DNA of 64,000 nt from Aedes albopictus (Eukaryota; Arthropoda; Insecta; Diptera; Culicidae), in NCBI RefSeq assembly GCF_035046485.1, contig NC_085137.1, positions 2,953,977 through 3,017,976 on the forward strand. Reading direction: 5' to 3'. Each line of letters begins with the position of its first letter. The first letter of the stretch is position 1. Below the pieces are notes generated by a model that saw only the letters and a list, made by a program, of their open reading frames with translations, did no database searches and had not been told where the DNA came from. This document shows, in pieces, positions 9,223-19,989 of the stretch. The translations under genes and the position numbers were made by a program.

Positions 9223-12200
9223 TTTTCTTAGCGATAATCATTTTTCATTGTACATAGTACCTGGTCACAATCGATTTTTGCTTTTCTTCCGTTAACCATC
9301 GTATTGTTCCGCTTGAGGAATAACTTTAACCTTTAATGAAGATTATCGTTTATTACAACGTTAGTAACACATAGACACATAGCAGTTGTCAAAATAAGGC
9401 ATAGTCTTTTTAATACTGAGCCTCAAAGGTGTACTCATAATTAACGATACGGTCCTTAGGTAAGATTAAACTGTTCGAAATAACAGCACAACAAAGAACA
9501 ACAGCAATAAAACAAGTTCGGTATCAATTGGAAAACGCCAAAGGCAAGGATACACAGAATACACTGTGTAAATCAAGTATGAGATTGAATAAGGGCAGCG
9601 GATCGTCTCGGAGAAACAGAAGGTCCACCGCGCTATTGCTCCGGTTAGCGCAGTAAGGGCAAAATACTGTGGAGGATGCCCTGGTACTCTACATACTTTA
9701 GGTTAGGTTTTTATTAGTTCCCGCTAGCCATTCATTCCTAGGCACGGTAAGCAAAAAACCGTATCACACCATGAATTAAGGGTCATTTGTTTAATGGACT
9801 TTTATCACCGGATCAGGTGGTCCGTAGTGTTATTCTTAGTTAATTGTGACAATCGCTACCGACACTACACAGTTATCTAGGCTGATCAAGAAAAGAATTT
9901 AATATTGATGATCAACTTCATACGGGCTCGAACAACCTGTCAAAAATGCATAATTAGTGCGAAAACTTCGAAATTTCAATTAATTTCCTTGCAAAATAAA
10001 TGTGTCCCTTCTATGTCAGAAGTAATCTTTCCAGATTTATTGCACGGAACAGTTTCCAATAAGCGCATGGTATAATTTAAAATCAATACTGAAGCATTGG
10101 TAGGAGATACCATACGATACGACCCGTGACTCGCAATTGTCATGGTGGAAAGAAGAAATGTTAATGAAATTTCAATTATATTCAATATATTGATATATTG
10201 GAGACGCGTTTCCTCGCCCCCCGTAAAGTTTTATCGTTGTTCAGCCCAAATAGGAGCAGTGCTTCCTGTGCTACCCATTTACATCTCGACAAACAAGTGG
10301 GATAAAAAGCAACACAGCAGCACAGCAGAAATTTTCCACATCACTGGGTGGCGCAGCTTTCCGATTTCATCCAATCACCCCCACTGGGTGGATGGCACCA
10401 AAAGCACCATCATCCGATGACATTATTCCGTCGCACGGTGCACAGTGAACGAAGAATTAATATCAATTCACAAAACTGCTACACATAAATTCTAAATTTA
10501 ATTTTCACATCCGGAAAATAAATTAATCAAATAGATTTTTATCCCTAATCGATTTCCTCCTTCAGCTTCTAGATGTATCCTGCAACAATGACGGCGGCTA
10601 CACCAGAGCACTGTCGTTTGAAAGTCTCATTATCCGTATATCCTCCTTCTCTCTACCACACAAAGTCGTGGCGAGGGAGAGAAATACGAGGTCCTTCGTT
10701 TCCTCCGCTGGCATCGACCATGTCAGACGTTTTCGTTCCAGTTTGAGTATTTGCAACACGTTTAAATTTTATATCAAACGAAAGCAACTTATTGAAATTC
10801 ATAACAGACAAAAAAGATTATATGCATCAAATAAGATTACATCACTTGGATTGGATGGCAAAGCGTTCATCCTGCTGTAAGAAGAAAATCTTTTCCTGCA
10901 GTTGAGTATGGGAGGGCATAATTTCCATTTGAAGGCAATGGTATTTCTCAGTCGACAAAAAATTAAAAGAAATTATATCTCACTTTGTTTTTCTCAGACC
11001 AAGGTAAACCTGACGACGGTTTTCTTTCCAGCGCGCCATTTCTGCATATTTTATAAAGGTGACATTTATGATGTTTAATGTTTTGTGTCAAAATGTTGGT
11101 TTAACATTCCAAGACGAGGACTATTGAGACAACAGTTTCTTCCCCCGGGACGCGAGAGAACGACCTTTAATATGCAAATACCACCCCTCATCATGGCGCA
11201 TAGTATAAACCTGTGCTTTCATACCTACGGCGACGCCGGTGGAATTTAAAATATTTCCAGGGATTTGGGTACCACAGTCAGGAAGATGTAAATTTTGTGC
11301 GATAAGAAAATTTCACCCACCATTTCAGATGAATATTTTTATCGCTGTACCGTAAATTTCGTGCAATGCTGAAATTGATATTAATCTCTACATAGAAGAA
11401 AAGACAATGTGACAATTTAACACCCGACTGGCAAGCCACGTGCGCCATTCCGGATTAAGAGCAGGCCGTTTGCCGTTGGTTCTTTGGCGGGAGAAAACAA
11501 AATCACAGTTTTCGGAGCAATCGATTCCCTGTCACAATACATGGATCACATCGGATTTAGCTCGAACCGTTCCGATAATGAGATAGCATCGTGTTTAGTT
11601 TTCGTTCATAAATATTATGGTGGACGATGATACTTGGCACGCGTCAAGGTTTTGTATGGTTGCAATCAGCAACTTCAAAAAGAGTGCTTCTGGGGAATGC
11701 AATGCTAAAGATTGCAACTTGTTCGCACTTGTACATCGCAAACTTCAATTGATCATTTGCCGTTTCCTTTTCATGATGATGATTTTATAAATTCTCCAAT
11801 CCATAACTTGTATCCTTGGTATAAAAAAGAAATCATCAACTCACCCCTCCAAAGACCATCAGTAAACGGAACATTGTAACAAACTTCTGTTTCGCCTGCC
11901 GCCGAATAGCAGGGGTGTGAGCTGTGAATGAAAGGCTTTTATTTATTTTTAATATGATAATCACGTGACTGTGACACAAGCATATGTAAGCATTTAGTTT
12001 AACATAATATTATTTCATTATGAGCGCACATCCCGGCAGCCCGGATGACGGATAAAGAGCATTGCGAAGTGAAACTGTTGTAAGCGAATCGATATTGGCA
12101 ACAGTGGCAGACGAATGGCAGGGGCGTTGACAGACGGAACACAAGATCTATGATTAATGCCACGTGCAGCATAATAATTTTCCAATCATAAATTTATGTT

Positions 12201-12712
12201 ATCTTTTCTGTGCTGGCAGATTTTGTTTACATAGTGATAGCGCAACGATGCTGTTGAAATAGGGTGTGTCTGGTGGACGTCAAAATACAACCGGAGGCGA
12301 TCATTACGATTCCAGTGGCGCGAAAGTTAAACATTGATAATCGACGGAATTACAAGGGAGATGATCAGAAATGAAGGCGTTTTGTTATTATGAGATAAGA
12401 TGCTAGGCGTTTGGTGTTACTAATGGCGGAAAATGCAGTCACGTGTCACTCGTCTTTTGGGGCATCTAATGAGTATTAATTGTTCGCTATACTAATACCA
12501 GTATGCACAGAAAAGGTTCTAACATATTACTTTACATGTAGAAAGAATGCAAAAGGATAGTCCAGAGATGAAACGTTTCTGCGCCATATTTTAAAATTTC
12601 GATGTAGAAATCTTTTGTACATCAACATTGACCCGAAATGATGTTACAATAATCGATTCTATAATCCTTGAAAAGAGGTTTATAGCATCTGAAACTGGCA
12701 GGTATAAAGGCA
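9223..12712. other. Long stretch without recognised gene
   Basis: About 3.5 kb with no reading frame of coding character, no tRNA and no clear repeat boundaries. Several moderately complex, less repetitive blocks (around 10560-10900 and 11400-12500) look like single-copy non-coding DNA, such as intron or intergenic sequence. I see no paired splice sites. Confidence 0.5.
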
Positions 12713-12714
12713 TA

Positions 12715-12982
12715 CCGTCTACCCCCGTTGGTTTGACCGCATCTAATCTGAACACTTTTTAATTTGACCCCCGCTGATCTGCACATCGTTCAAACTAAAA
12801 ATGGTTCAAACGTCATTCTGCTCATGGAACGGGATGAAACGGAACGCAGAATCAAAACAAAACAGCAAAAAGGGTTACCATCAGTGTGTTTTTCGATGCC
12901 CACAGGGTTACTAGAAGTTCAAATTAAAAATGAACCCCGTTGGTTTGCATGAGGTGTCGTTCAAACCAACGGGGGTAGACGG
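12715..12982. mobile_element. MITE with CCGTCTACCCCCG TIRs, TSD TA
   Basis: Starts CCGTCTACCCCCGTTGGTTT and ends with its reverse complement, flanked by TA on both sides (12713-12714 and 12983-12984). At 268 bp with an inner 'ccccgttggtttg' repeat it is a Tc1/mariner-style non-autonomous element. The 62-codon frame inside it is not a gene. Confidence 0.85.
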
Positions 12983-12987
12983 TATCA

Positions 12988-13975
12988 ATTGATTGTTTTT
13001 TGCCTTTCTCGTACATTAAATGTACCGGAAAGGCTATATGTTCACTCCAAAAATGACTTTTTGATAGCAGGCCCGGAGAGTCGAGTCACATATACCAATC
13101 AACTCAGCTCGTCGAGTTGAGGTGATGTCTGTGTGTGCGTATGTATGTATGTGTGTATGTGTGTATGTATACAAACAAACCCACGTCACTTTTTGGCAGT
13201 AAATTTCAACCGATTTTACTGACCGATGGTTCATTCGACGGTGAGTTTGGTCCCATTGTTTTCTATTAAAAATGGTTCGGATCGGTCCAGCCATTCCGGA
13301 GTTATGACCATTTAGGTGTTCCGGACAGGTACCCCAGGAGGGGGTCAGATATAAAAAGGCAACAAACCCATGCATGCGACACACCAAACCAGGGTATTTT
13401 CGATAACCTGCTGAACAATAAGCAGAAAAATATTCGCAGACTATATCTGAACCGGTAGTATTCCGGAACCGGTTCTGGGTTTCCCGCCGGAAGTGACCAA
13501 GTGGGTTTGGTTCACAGCCCACTTATGCGACACATCAAACTGCGGCTTTTTAGATATCCTGATGAACTGAAGCGGGAAAATAGTCTCTGACCATATCTGA
13601 ACCGGTAGTATTCCGAAAGCGGTTCCGGGTGTCCCTCCGGAAGTGGCCAAATATAAAAGTAAACCAAACCTATGCATGCGACCAGTGAAATCACAGCTTT
13701 TCCGATAACGTGATGAACGGTAAGAAGGAAAACAGTCTCAGACCATATTTTCATCGCCAGTGATCCGCAACCGGTTCCGGGTGTTCCGCCGGAATTGGTT
13801 AAATGTAAAAATGAACCAAACCCATGCATGCGACATATCAAATAGCAGCTTTTTGGAAAAGCAAATTAACGGTTCGTAAGAAAATAGTCTCACGCCATAT
13901 TTTGGTCAACTGGTAGTGTTTGGGAACCAGCTCCGGGATTTCATAAAGATCATAAGTACATATTCGACGAGAAAG
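12988..13975. repeat. Dispersed mosquito repeat with internal ~150-bp tandem units
   Basis: Begins with the TTTCTCGTAC word also seen near 840 and ends near 'cgacgagaaaggctc', an imperfect inverse of its start. Inside, a unit containing 'accggtagtattccg', 'ccgccggaagtgg' and 'catgcatgcgac' recurs at about 13375, 13527, 13676 and 13828, a period of 149-152 bases. A (GT/ATGT)n run occupies 13125-13170. The overlapping minus-strand frames of 78-162 codons share the peptide style CRMHGF because they read the same repeat; they are not genes. Part of the right end recurs inverted at 62716-62780. Confidence 0.75.
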
Positions 13976-14139
13976 GCTCTACCAGTGGTGGATTAATCTG
14001 GTTTTTTTGCATCTAGTCATGTTTAAAACGATTTCAGTCCACTATAGCTCACTTCATATGAGGAGCGAATCCCTGTCATTTGAATAAATTGTCACTCAAA
14101 TGACTAACTAGCCACAAAACACGATCGGATGTCAGGTGA

Positions 14140-15321
14140 AAGTCGGGTCAAACTTTATCAAATGTTAAACCATTGTCGGATCCACATAGGAAAACTGTAG
14201 GGTATATTTTGGCTTTGGTAGCCAAAACAAAAACAGCTCTGTACGCGCCAAGCGCGTGCAAACCAAACTGATACGAGTTCCATTCCACCTTCTGCTTAAA
14301 TATCAGCGACGACGACAACAGCGAGATGCTTTCCAGCGGTATGTGCTCCATGTGGGCGGAGCCAACAGCGTACACGGCAGGCATTCATCGACAAAATCAA
14401 ATGAATATAAGAATACCCATTGTCATTTTTCCAGTCAGTCTTCAGTCCTAAATATACCTTCAACAAAAGCGGATCGCAAGGAAGTATTTTTTTCTAAACG
14501 TGAACCGAACTGTGGTACCCGACCTGGTCAACGAGGCGATCGGTTGGTTTTCCTCCCTCTTCATCCAACCCGAGTGTGGGTCAGCGTCGAGTGTGCAGCT
14601 TTCATCGAGACGGCGTTGCGGTGGAACGGCGAACGTGTCGAGACCCGTTCGGCGTGGCCCTTCTTTGCGCTTACTCGACTGTTCGAGACGTTTGTGTGAG
14701 CGGTGCTGCTGCAGCGAAGGAGGCGAACGCGTCGAGACCTGTTCGGCGTTGCCAGCGATTGCTCGGCTGTTCGATACGTTGTGTTGTCTGAGCGGTGCTG
14801 CGGCGGCGAAGGAGTTGGTTGCTTCGAAGAAGTTGTGCTTGCTGTGTTGCGAGGCCCAGGAGTGTATGCCGAGAAGAGTTACAGAAATAATTTTCCCCTC
14901 AATAATTTTCCTCTACTGGCATTGGGCGTCACTCCTGGCGTACCCGTTCACAACCAAGCAACGACGAGCCGTAAAGCGAGTTTTCCGGCATTTCGGCCGT
15001 GGTCCTTCGATCGGTGAATACGTCGGCTGGCAGCTGTGAGGCACGGCTGCAAGCGAGTTCCTGGTGTAGCTGATAACCGTGGTGTGCACGGTCTTCGGCT
15101 GCGTGTGGCTGATCAGCATTTCCCATCGTCGGCTGGTGACCGTGGTGAGCGCGGTCGTCGGCTTCGGGCGGTTGGTAGCTGCAACGTGTGCAGCTGTCGA
15201 CGCCTTCCAACATCGGCTGGTGACCGTGACTGGCACGGTCGTCGGCACCGGGTGACTGTCGGCTGCGACGAGCGTGGCTGTCAGCATCGAGTGGTCCGGG
15301 TATCGGTGGTGCTGCGATCAG
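14140..15321 (+). other. GC-rich exon-like block ending in a consensus splice donor
   Basis: After an AT-rich background, 14480-15320 is GC- and CpG-rich. It begins near initiator-like text (TCAGTCTTCAGTCC at about 14435) and ends GCGATCAG/GTGAGTAAC, a strong 5' splice site at 15321/15322. Inside are two imperfect duplications: a ~115-bp unit with 'gttcggcgt...gcggtgctgc' at 14630-14810, and a ~90-bp unit with 'tcggctggtgaccgtg' at 15125-15240. The overlapping frames of 97-179 codons are low-complexity and unconvincing. It may be a long 5' untranslated exon, or the leader of a retroelement. Confidence 0.35.
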
Positions 15322-15375
15322 GTGAGTAACCTACCTCCTACCTCCATTGTTAAGTATCCAACAAGCTCAATTATA

Positions 15376-15666
15376 TACAGAAAAAAATATTCATGTAGAA
15401 TTCAGCGGAAAATCAGGCACATAAAGGGAATGCTAGAGTGCATATTTACATGAGATATCATGTAAAATTACGTTACTTTCGTGTAAATTTCCGCTAATAG
15501 CCGCGTAACCGGTTGGTGTCCATGATGGTTTACGTGATGGTTGGCGGAAATTTACACGATGGTAATGTAATATACATTATATCTCATGTAAAAGTGCACT
15601 ACCTCTAGCATTTCCTTTATGTGCATGATTTCTCGCTGAATTTTAATTACATATTTTTTCTGTGTA
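15376..15666. mobile_element. MITE with ~120-bp imperfect inverted arms
   Basis: Left text 'tacagaaaaaaatat...ttcagcg...cacataaag...aatgctagag...tttacatgagatat...gtgtaaatttccgc' returns inverted on the right in the same order up to 15666. The arms meet around 15500-15540. Ends are compatible with a TA target. A fold-back MITE with no coding capacity. Confidence 0.75.
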
Positions 15667-16034
15667 TGTTTATGTCGTGTTATACGTCATCAATTACGAA
15701 CAAATCTTGAACCGTTCATCAATTAGCGAGAATCGTCCAACATTAGGATGAGCTAGCTTAAGCAAGCGTTCTACATTTGGGTAACATACTTCCCATACAA
15801 ATGTTCTATTTTCTCTTAGAAAATGGAATTTAAGGGAACATGAATCCAATGGGAAGTATAAGGAATAAGTGGATCTAGACTTTCACTGGATATTTTTCAA
15901 CTAAAGTGGAATTATGCACGGAAAAACAAACGAAAACAAAAATGCCAGCACTAACTGTTCAACAATTGGCGAATAACCCTATATCAATGGTTGATATCTA
16001 TATCAAGGTTTGTTATATTTAAATAGTGGATAAC

Positions 16035-16083
16035 TGACACTGAGGAAGATTACAAGTGGTAGTCGAAATACGCGTATCTGTCA
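16035..16083 (+). ncRNA. Hammerhead-ribozyme-like motif
   Basis: The strand reads TGACA-CTGAGGA-A, helix GATTAC, loop AAGTG, helix GTAGTC, then GAAA, TACGCGTATC, TGTCA. Helix I pairs TGACA (16035-16039) with TGTCA (16079-16083). Helix II pairs 16048-16053 with 16059-16064 in six pairs, one of them G-U. Helix III is the palindrome ATACGCGTAT (16068-16077). The core boxes CUGANGA and GAAA are in the right places, and cleavage would follow C16078 in an AUC triplet. One extra A sits between the first core box and helix II, as in the motifs of the Penelope-like element here. No protein-coding element is attached. Confidence 0.6.
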
Positions 16084-16269
16084 AAGGATACCCAAGCAAC
16101 CAAAAGTTCGGATAAAACAACATGTTTGGGCTTAATCAGCTATTCGAAGGAAGATGAATAGCGTTCTATACAGCTCACTTTTTAAGTAGCTGACCGAACT
16201 TGAGTTCACAAAAAGTACACTTGTGCCGCTGAAAGGAACGCTATTCAGTTTAAAAATAAGCTTCCGTAA

Positions 16270-16433
16270 GGGGCTGTCCATTATTTACGTTAGGGAATTT
16301 TAGCGATTTTCTGACACCCCCTCCCCCCTTGTAAGATTTTTTGTATGAGATCCCAAAAATTTTTGTATGGCGCGTAAGATTTCTCAAACCCCCCCTCCCC
16401 CCATAATCCCTTACGTAATTAATGGACAGCCCC
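16270..16433. mobile_element. MITE with GGGGCTGTCCAT TIRs, TSD TAA
   Basis: Starts GGGGCTGTCCATTA and ends TAATGGACAGCCCC, with TAA on each side (16267-16269, 16434-16436). At 164 bp it contains C-runs. The 3-bp TSD suggests a PIF/Harbinger-style or other 3-bp MITE. Confidence 0.85.
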
Positions 16434-16922
16434 TAAACTGGAAAAAAGCGCTTGGTCCCCAAAAGTAATTTTTGATTGAGAGACATTAGCATGTATGGAA
16501 TCCTTATTGACTAATATCTTGAAGTACATTTTCGATGTTTTTTTTACTTACTGAGATTTGAACTCGGGTTCTCCTCGTTGAAAGCCGGCGCCTTACCACT
16601 ACTCCATTTTGGATTGTTAAGCACTAAGGGATTTTACTCAATGTGCTGATATCATTTATCAGTGCTCAATCAGGTTCACGTGTGAACTTTCTATGAACTT
16701 GAAATACTTTGCGAGACAACCTTTTTGAAGCCGAAAGTTCTGAAGAAGTTTATGTGGAACTTCTTGTGAACTCACAGAGTTTGACATTTTCAGTTTGTTT
16801 TGATTCGCAGTTTAGGCAAGTGAAAAGCAATAAATTAGTGCCAGTGTCGGTGATTCGGTAAAGATTATAAGTTTTCAGTGACTACGATCGCGTTGATCAG
16901 CTAGCGCAACAAGTGAAACGGG

Positions 16923-17030
16923 ATGGGAAACATCCAGGAAAAAACTCCGGCGGAACACTGGGTGGAGCAGTTGCTCGCTGAGAGGGCAGCCTTTGAGCCA
17001 CAAAATACGGATTCTTTGCGTGGATTTCAA
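16923..17030 (+). CDS. Short 5'-type coding exon candidate, unrecognised protein
   Basis: An ATG in good context (ACGGGATGG) opens 36 codons beginning MGNIQEKTPAEHWVEQ and containing LLAERAAFEPQNTDSLRGFQ. The exon ends exactly in phase 0 at CAA/GTAAGTACG, a strong donor at 17031. Residue composition is natural (amphipathic, charged, two Trp/Gln-containing helical segments) and unlike the repeats around it. The upstream 120 bases would be 5' UTR. I do not recognise the family. The surrounding text (repeated 'gttcac', 'aagttcgg' words at 16100-17300 and 18280-18370) looks transposon-like, so the exon may be a host gene fragment captured by a non-autonomous element, or a true host exon invaded by repeats. 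The next exon was not found. Confidence 0.45.
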
Positions 17031-17301
17031 GTAAGTACGTTGAAATATGATAGTGAAACAAAGTGTACTTGTGAAATTAACACAAGCTGTGGGTGCTAAG
17101 CTCGATTGCCGAGTGATTTAATTGAATGTGAACTTCTTCCGAGCTCCGCTGTCTCCGAAGTTCATGTGAAGTTCACTTTACATTTATCCGAACTTCATGT
17201 CTCCGAAGTTCACTTTTGGTACGGTTAATATTTATCAGAACTTTGAGTAGTAAGTTCAAAACAACTTCAAGTTCGGAACGGAGCATTTCAAGTTGTTGTT
17301 A

Positions 17302-18264
17302 TACAGGGTGTTAGGTTCCTGAGTGCAAACTTTTTAAAGGGTGATAGAGGACCATAAATGGTGAAAAAAATTGTTCTACGCATATGGTCAAATCTCAACC
17401 GTTACGTAGTTATTGAACTCCCCATGTTTTTGACTCTTATTGCTTTTACTGGCTATAACTTTAAAATGGTCAAACTTATAACAGTTTTTTTACCCTTATT
17501 CGAAAGATTATTGAATTTTCTATCAAATGGCATTTTTGAACCGATTGGTTTAGTTAAATAACTAAGTTTTCTACAGCAAATAGCTTAAAAGTTGTGTGTT
17601 TTAATTTGTTTTTGCCAATTATCTTTGAAAAAATGCGTAATAATTTAAAATTCTTTCTTTGGCAAAGTTTTGGCCCCTGTTCCACTCTACAATTCGTTCT
17701 TTGACATCAAACTTCTATCTCTTATCGTTTTCTTGAAATTTTGATTTAAATGTCGCATTTTAGATCATAAATTTGCAATCGTCATGGTAAGCACTTTTTT
17801 GCGCACTTTGCCGCACATTTAAATCAAAATTATAAGAAAACGATAAGAGTTAGAAGTTTGGCGTCAAAGAACGAATTGTAGAGTGGAACAAGGGCCAAAA
17901 CTTTGCCAAAGAAAGAATTTTAATTTATAACGCATGTTTCAAAGATAATTGACATAAACAAATTAAAACACGCTATTTTTAGCTATTTTGCTCTAGGAAA
18001 CTTAGTTATTTAACTAAACCAATCGACTTAAAGATGCCATTTGTTAGAAAATTCAATAATCTTTCGAATAAGTGCAATAAAACTGCGATAAGTTTAACCA
18101 TTTCAAAGTTATAGCCAGTTAAGGCAATAAGAGTTAAAAACATGGGGTGTTCAATAACTACGTAACGGTTGAGATTTGACCTTATGCGTAGAACAATTTT
18201 TTCACCATTTATGGTCCTCTATCACCCTTTAAAAAGTTTGCACTCATGAACCTAACACCCTGTA
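17302..18264. mobile_element. 963-bp fold-back element with ~450-bp arms
   Basis: Begins TACAGGGTGTTAGGTTC and ends GAACCTAACACCCTGTA. The left half returns inverted almost throughout: for example 'ttcgttctttgacatcaaacttct' on the left faces its near complement on the right. The arms meet near 17745-17830. Ends fit a TA target duplication. Frames inside it are short. Transcripts would form a very long double strand. Confidence 0.85.
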
Positions 18265-18414
18265 TGTCCATTTAAACTGTATTTGAACTCTAGTGGCACG
18301 CAAAAGTTCAACATAAGTTCGGTTAAAATTTGATTGAATTCTGCCCTAAAGTTCAAAGTAAGTTTTTTTCTGAACCTTTGCAACGAGTTGCAAAAAAGAT
18401 GATCTTCGTATTTA

Positions 18415-18655
18415 TCCAACTAGGCAAGCCTCGTTGGATAAATGTACGACTCGTGCTGAAAAAATCTAGTTTTGCAACGAGTTCCATACAAAATTTTATG
18501 CAATGACTTTTTCATAATGCAATCCATTTGAGTTGCATAATGTTCATAATGCAACTCAAATGAGGGGCTGTGTACGACTCGTGCTGTAAAAATCCTCATT
18601 CTGCACCTTGTTGCGTAAACAACTATTATTGGAACTAGTTGTCGTATTATTTCAA
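18415..18655. repeat. Small hairpin and duplicated 'gtacgactcgtgctg' text
   Basis: TATTTATCCAAC and GTTGGATAAATGTA form a hairpin around 18410-18440. The phrase GTACGACTCGTGCTG occurs at about 18444 and 18573, followed by related text, so a ~130-bp unit is partly duplicated. Confidence 0.5.
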
Positions 18656-18821
18656 GGGGGCTGTGCACAAATTACGTCACGCTTTTAGGGGGGGGGGGGT
18701 TACAGAATGTGACGACCCAAACAAAAAATATTGAGGTCCCATTCAAAAAGTGTGACATAGGGAGGAGGGGGGGGGGTTGAAAAAGGTCGATTTTTGAGTG
18801 ACATAATTTGTGTATCACCCC
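18656..18821. mobile_element. G-rich-ended MITE
   Basis: Left 'gggggctgtgcacaaattacgtcac' and right 'gtgacataatttgtgtatcacccc' are imperfect inverses. Two G-runs (10 and 9 or more) lie inside. It resembles the 'GGGGCTGTCCA' MITE in build, with different TIR text. Flanking duplication AA is weak. Confidence 0.6.
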
Positions 18822-19985
18822 AAGGTTATAACGCTTTAATATACTGCTCATAATCGGATAGTTGACGTAAGCGCCACTGTAGTTTTCTACAAACTTTTGA
18901 AATTTTAGCAATGATTAATGAAAAGTTTATGATTTTTTTTTTCACGTTGATATTTGGCTAGTGATAAGATCTTGTGAATGCAGACATTGTCAATGGTGGT
19001 TACGTCAACTATGCGACCATGGGCCACCAAGAAAGCTCATATTTTCATCAAATTTGTATACAGAAAGCTTATGACTTTCAAAAGGTGGAAAATGAAGTAA
19101 GCAACCTCTTCGTGATGATATTAGGTATTTTTAAATGTTTTTTTTTTTTATCATGATCAAGATCATCACCTAGTTCTCGAATAGTGTAAAATTTGATGCA
19201 CAATTGCACTGCTACGAGCTTTTTGAAATGTTAAATCTCATTATTTTGCTGTCCTAGAAAGTTCGGATCATCACTCATCAACGAAGTTGTCGAGAAGTCC
19301 TTGGCTCTCAAGTGGAAAGTGTTATATGTAATTGAACCGCGGCGTTTACATTTGTTTGCAGGATTTTGTACATGTATTACAGGTTGTCTGTTTATTATGG
19401 ATGGCCACGGAGTACTTTCAGGGAATATTTCTAGAAATATTAAAAGTATTTCTCTTGTAAGTCTTCTATGGAGCTCACTAGAAGTTCTTCCAGAGATCTC
19501 TGCGAGAGTTTTCTCAACGATTCCTACGTGAATTCTTACTGACGATCCTCCAGTCAAATATTCAAATATTTCTCCAAAAGTTCTTGAAGAGATTTCCCCT
19601 AGAGTTCATCTAGAAATTGTGGTTGGGGAACTCTTCAGCAACTTCTCCAAGGATTTCGTAAGAAAGGCTTCCGATGATTCCTACAAAAAATGCTCTAAAG
19701 ATTCCTACGGTAATTCATTCAAGGAATTCCTCTAGAGAATCTTTTCAAATAATTTCCAAGGATTCCTTCAGGAATTTCTGTAAAAAAACCTTAAGAAATT
19801 CCTCTAGGTATTCTTCCGGGTAATTCTAGTTATTTTAAGGTTGCAGCCAAAATTCCATAACAATCGAATCGCTAGAAAAAGAGATTTTGATCCATAAACA
19901 TGATTATTTTATATGGAAAACGGCTCTGTATTTTTATTATTTCTCGCACTATAGTATGTGGTCACTCACTCTCTGTTTTAATATC
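18822..19985. other. AT-rich DNA with degenerate 'ttcctc' repeat
   Basis: No gene. From about 19425 to 19835 short phrases such as 'attcctctag', 'ttccagagat' and 'aggaattc' recur at irregular spacing of 12-30 bases. The same degenerate style appears at 46060-46700. Confidence 0.5.
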
Positions 19986-19989
19986 ACTA

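Noticed and set aside
13034..13841. Minus-strand proteins with CRMHGF-like repeats
   Set aside because: They derive from a ~150-bp DNA repeat and contain a translated GT microsatellite.
14256..15329. Overlapping GC-rich frames of 97-179 codons
   Set aside because: Low complexity, several phases open on both strands, caused by CpG-rich tandem text rather than coding.
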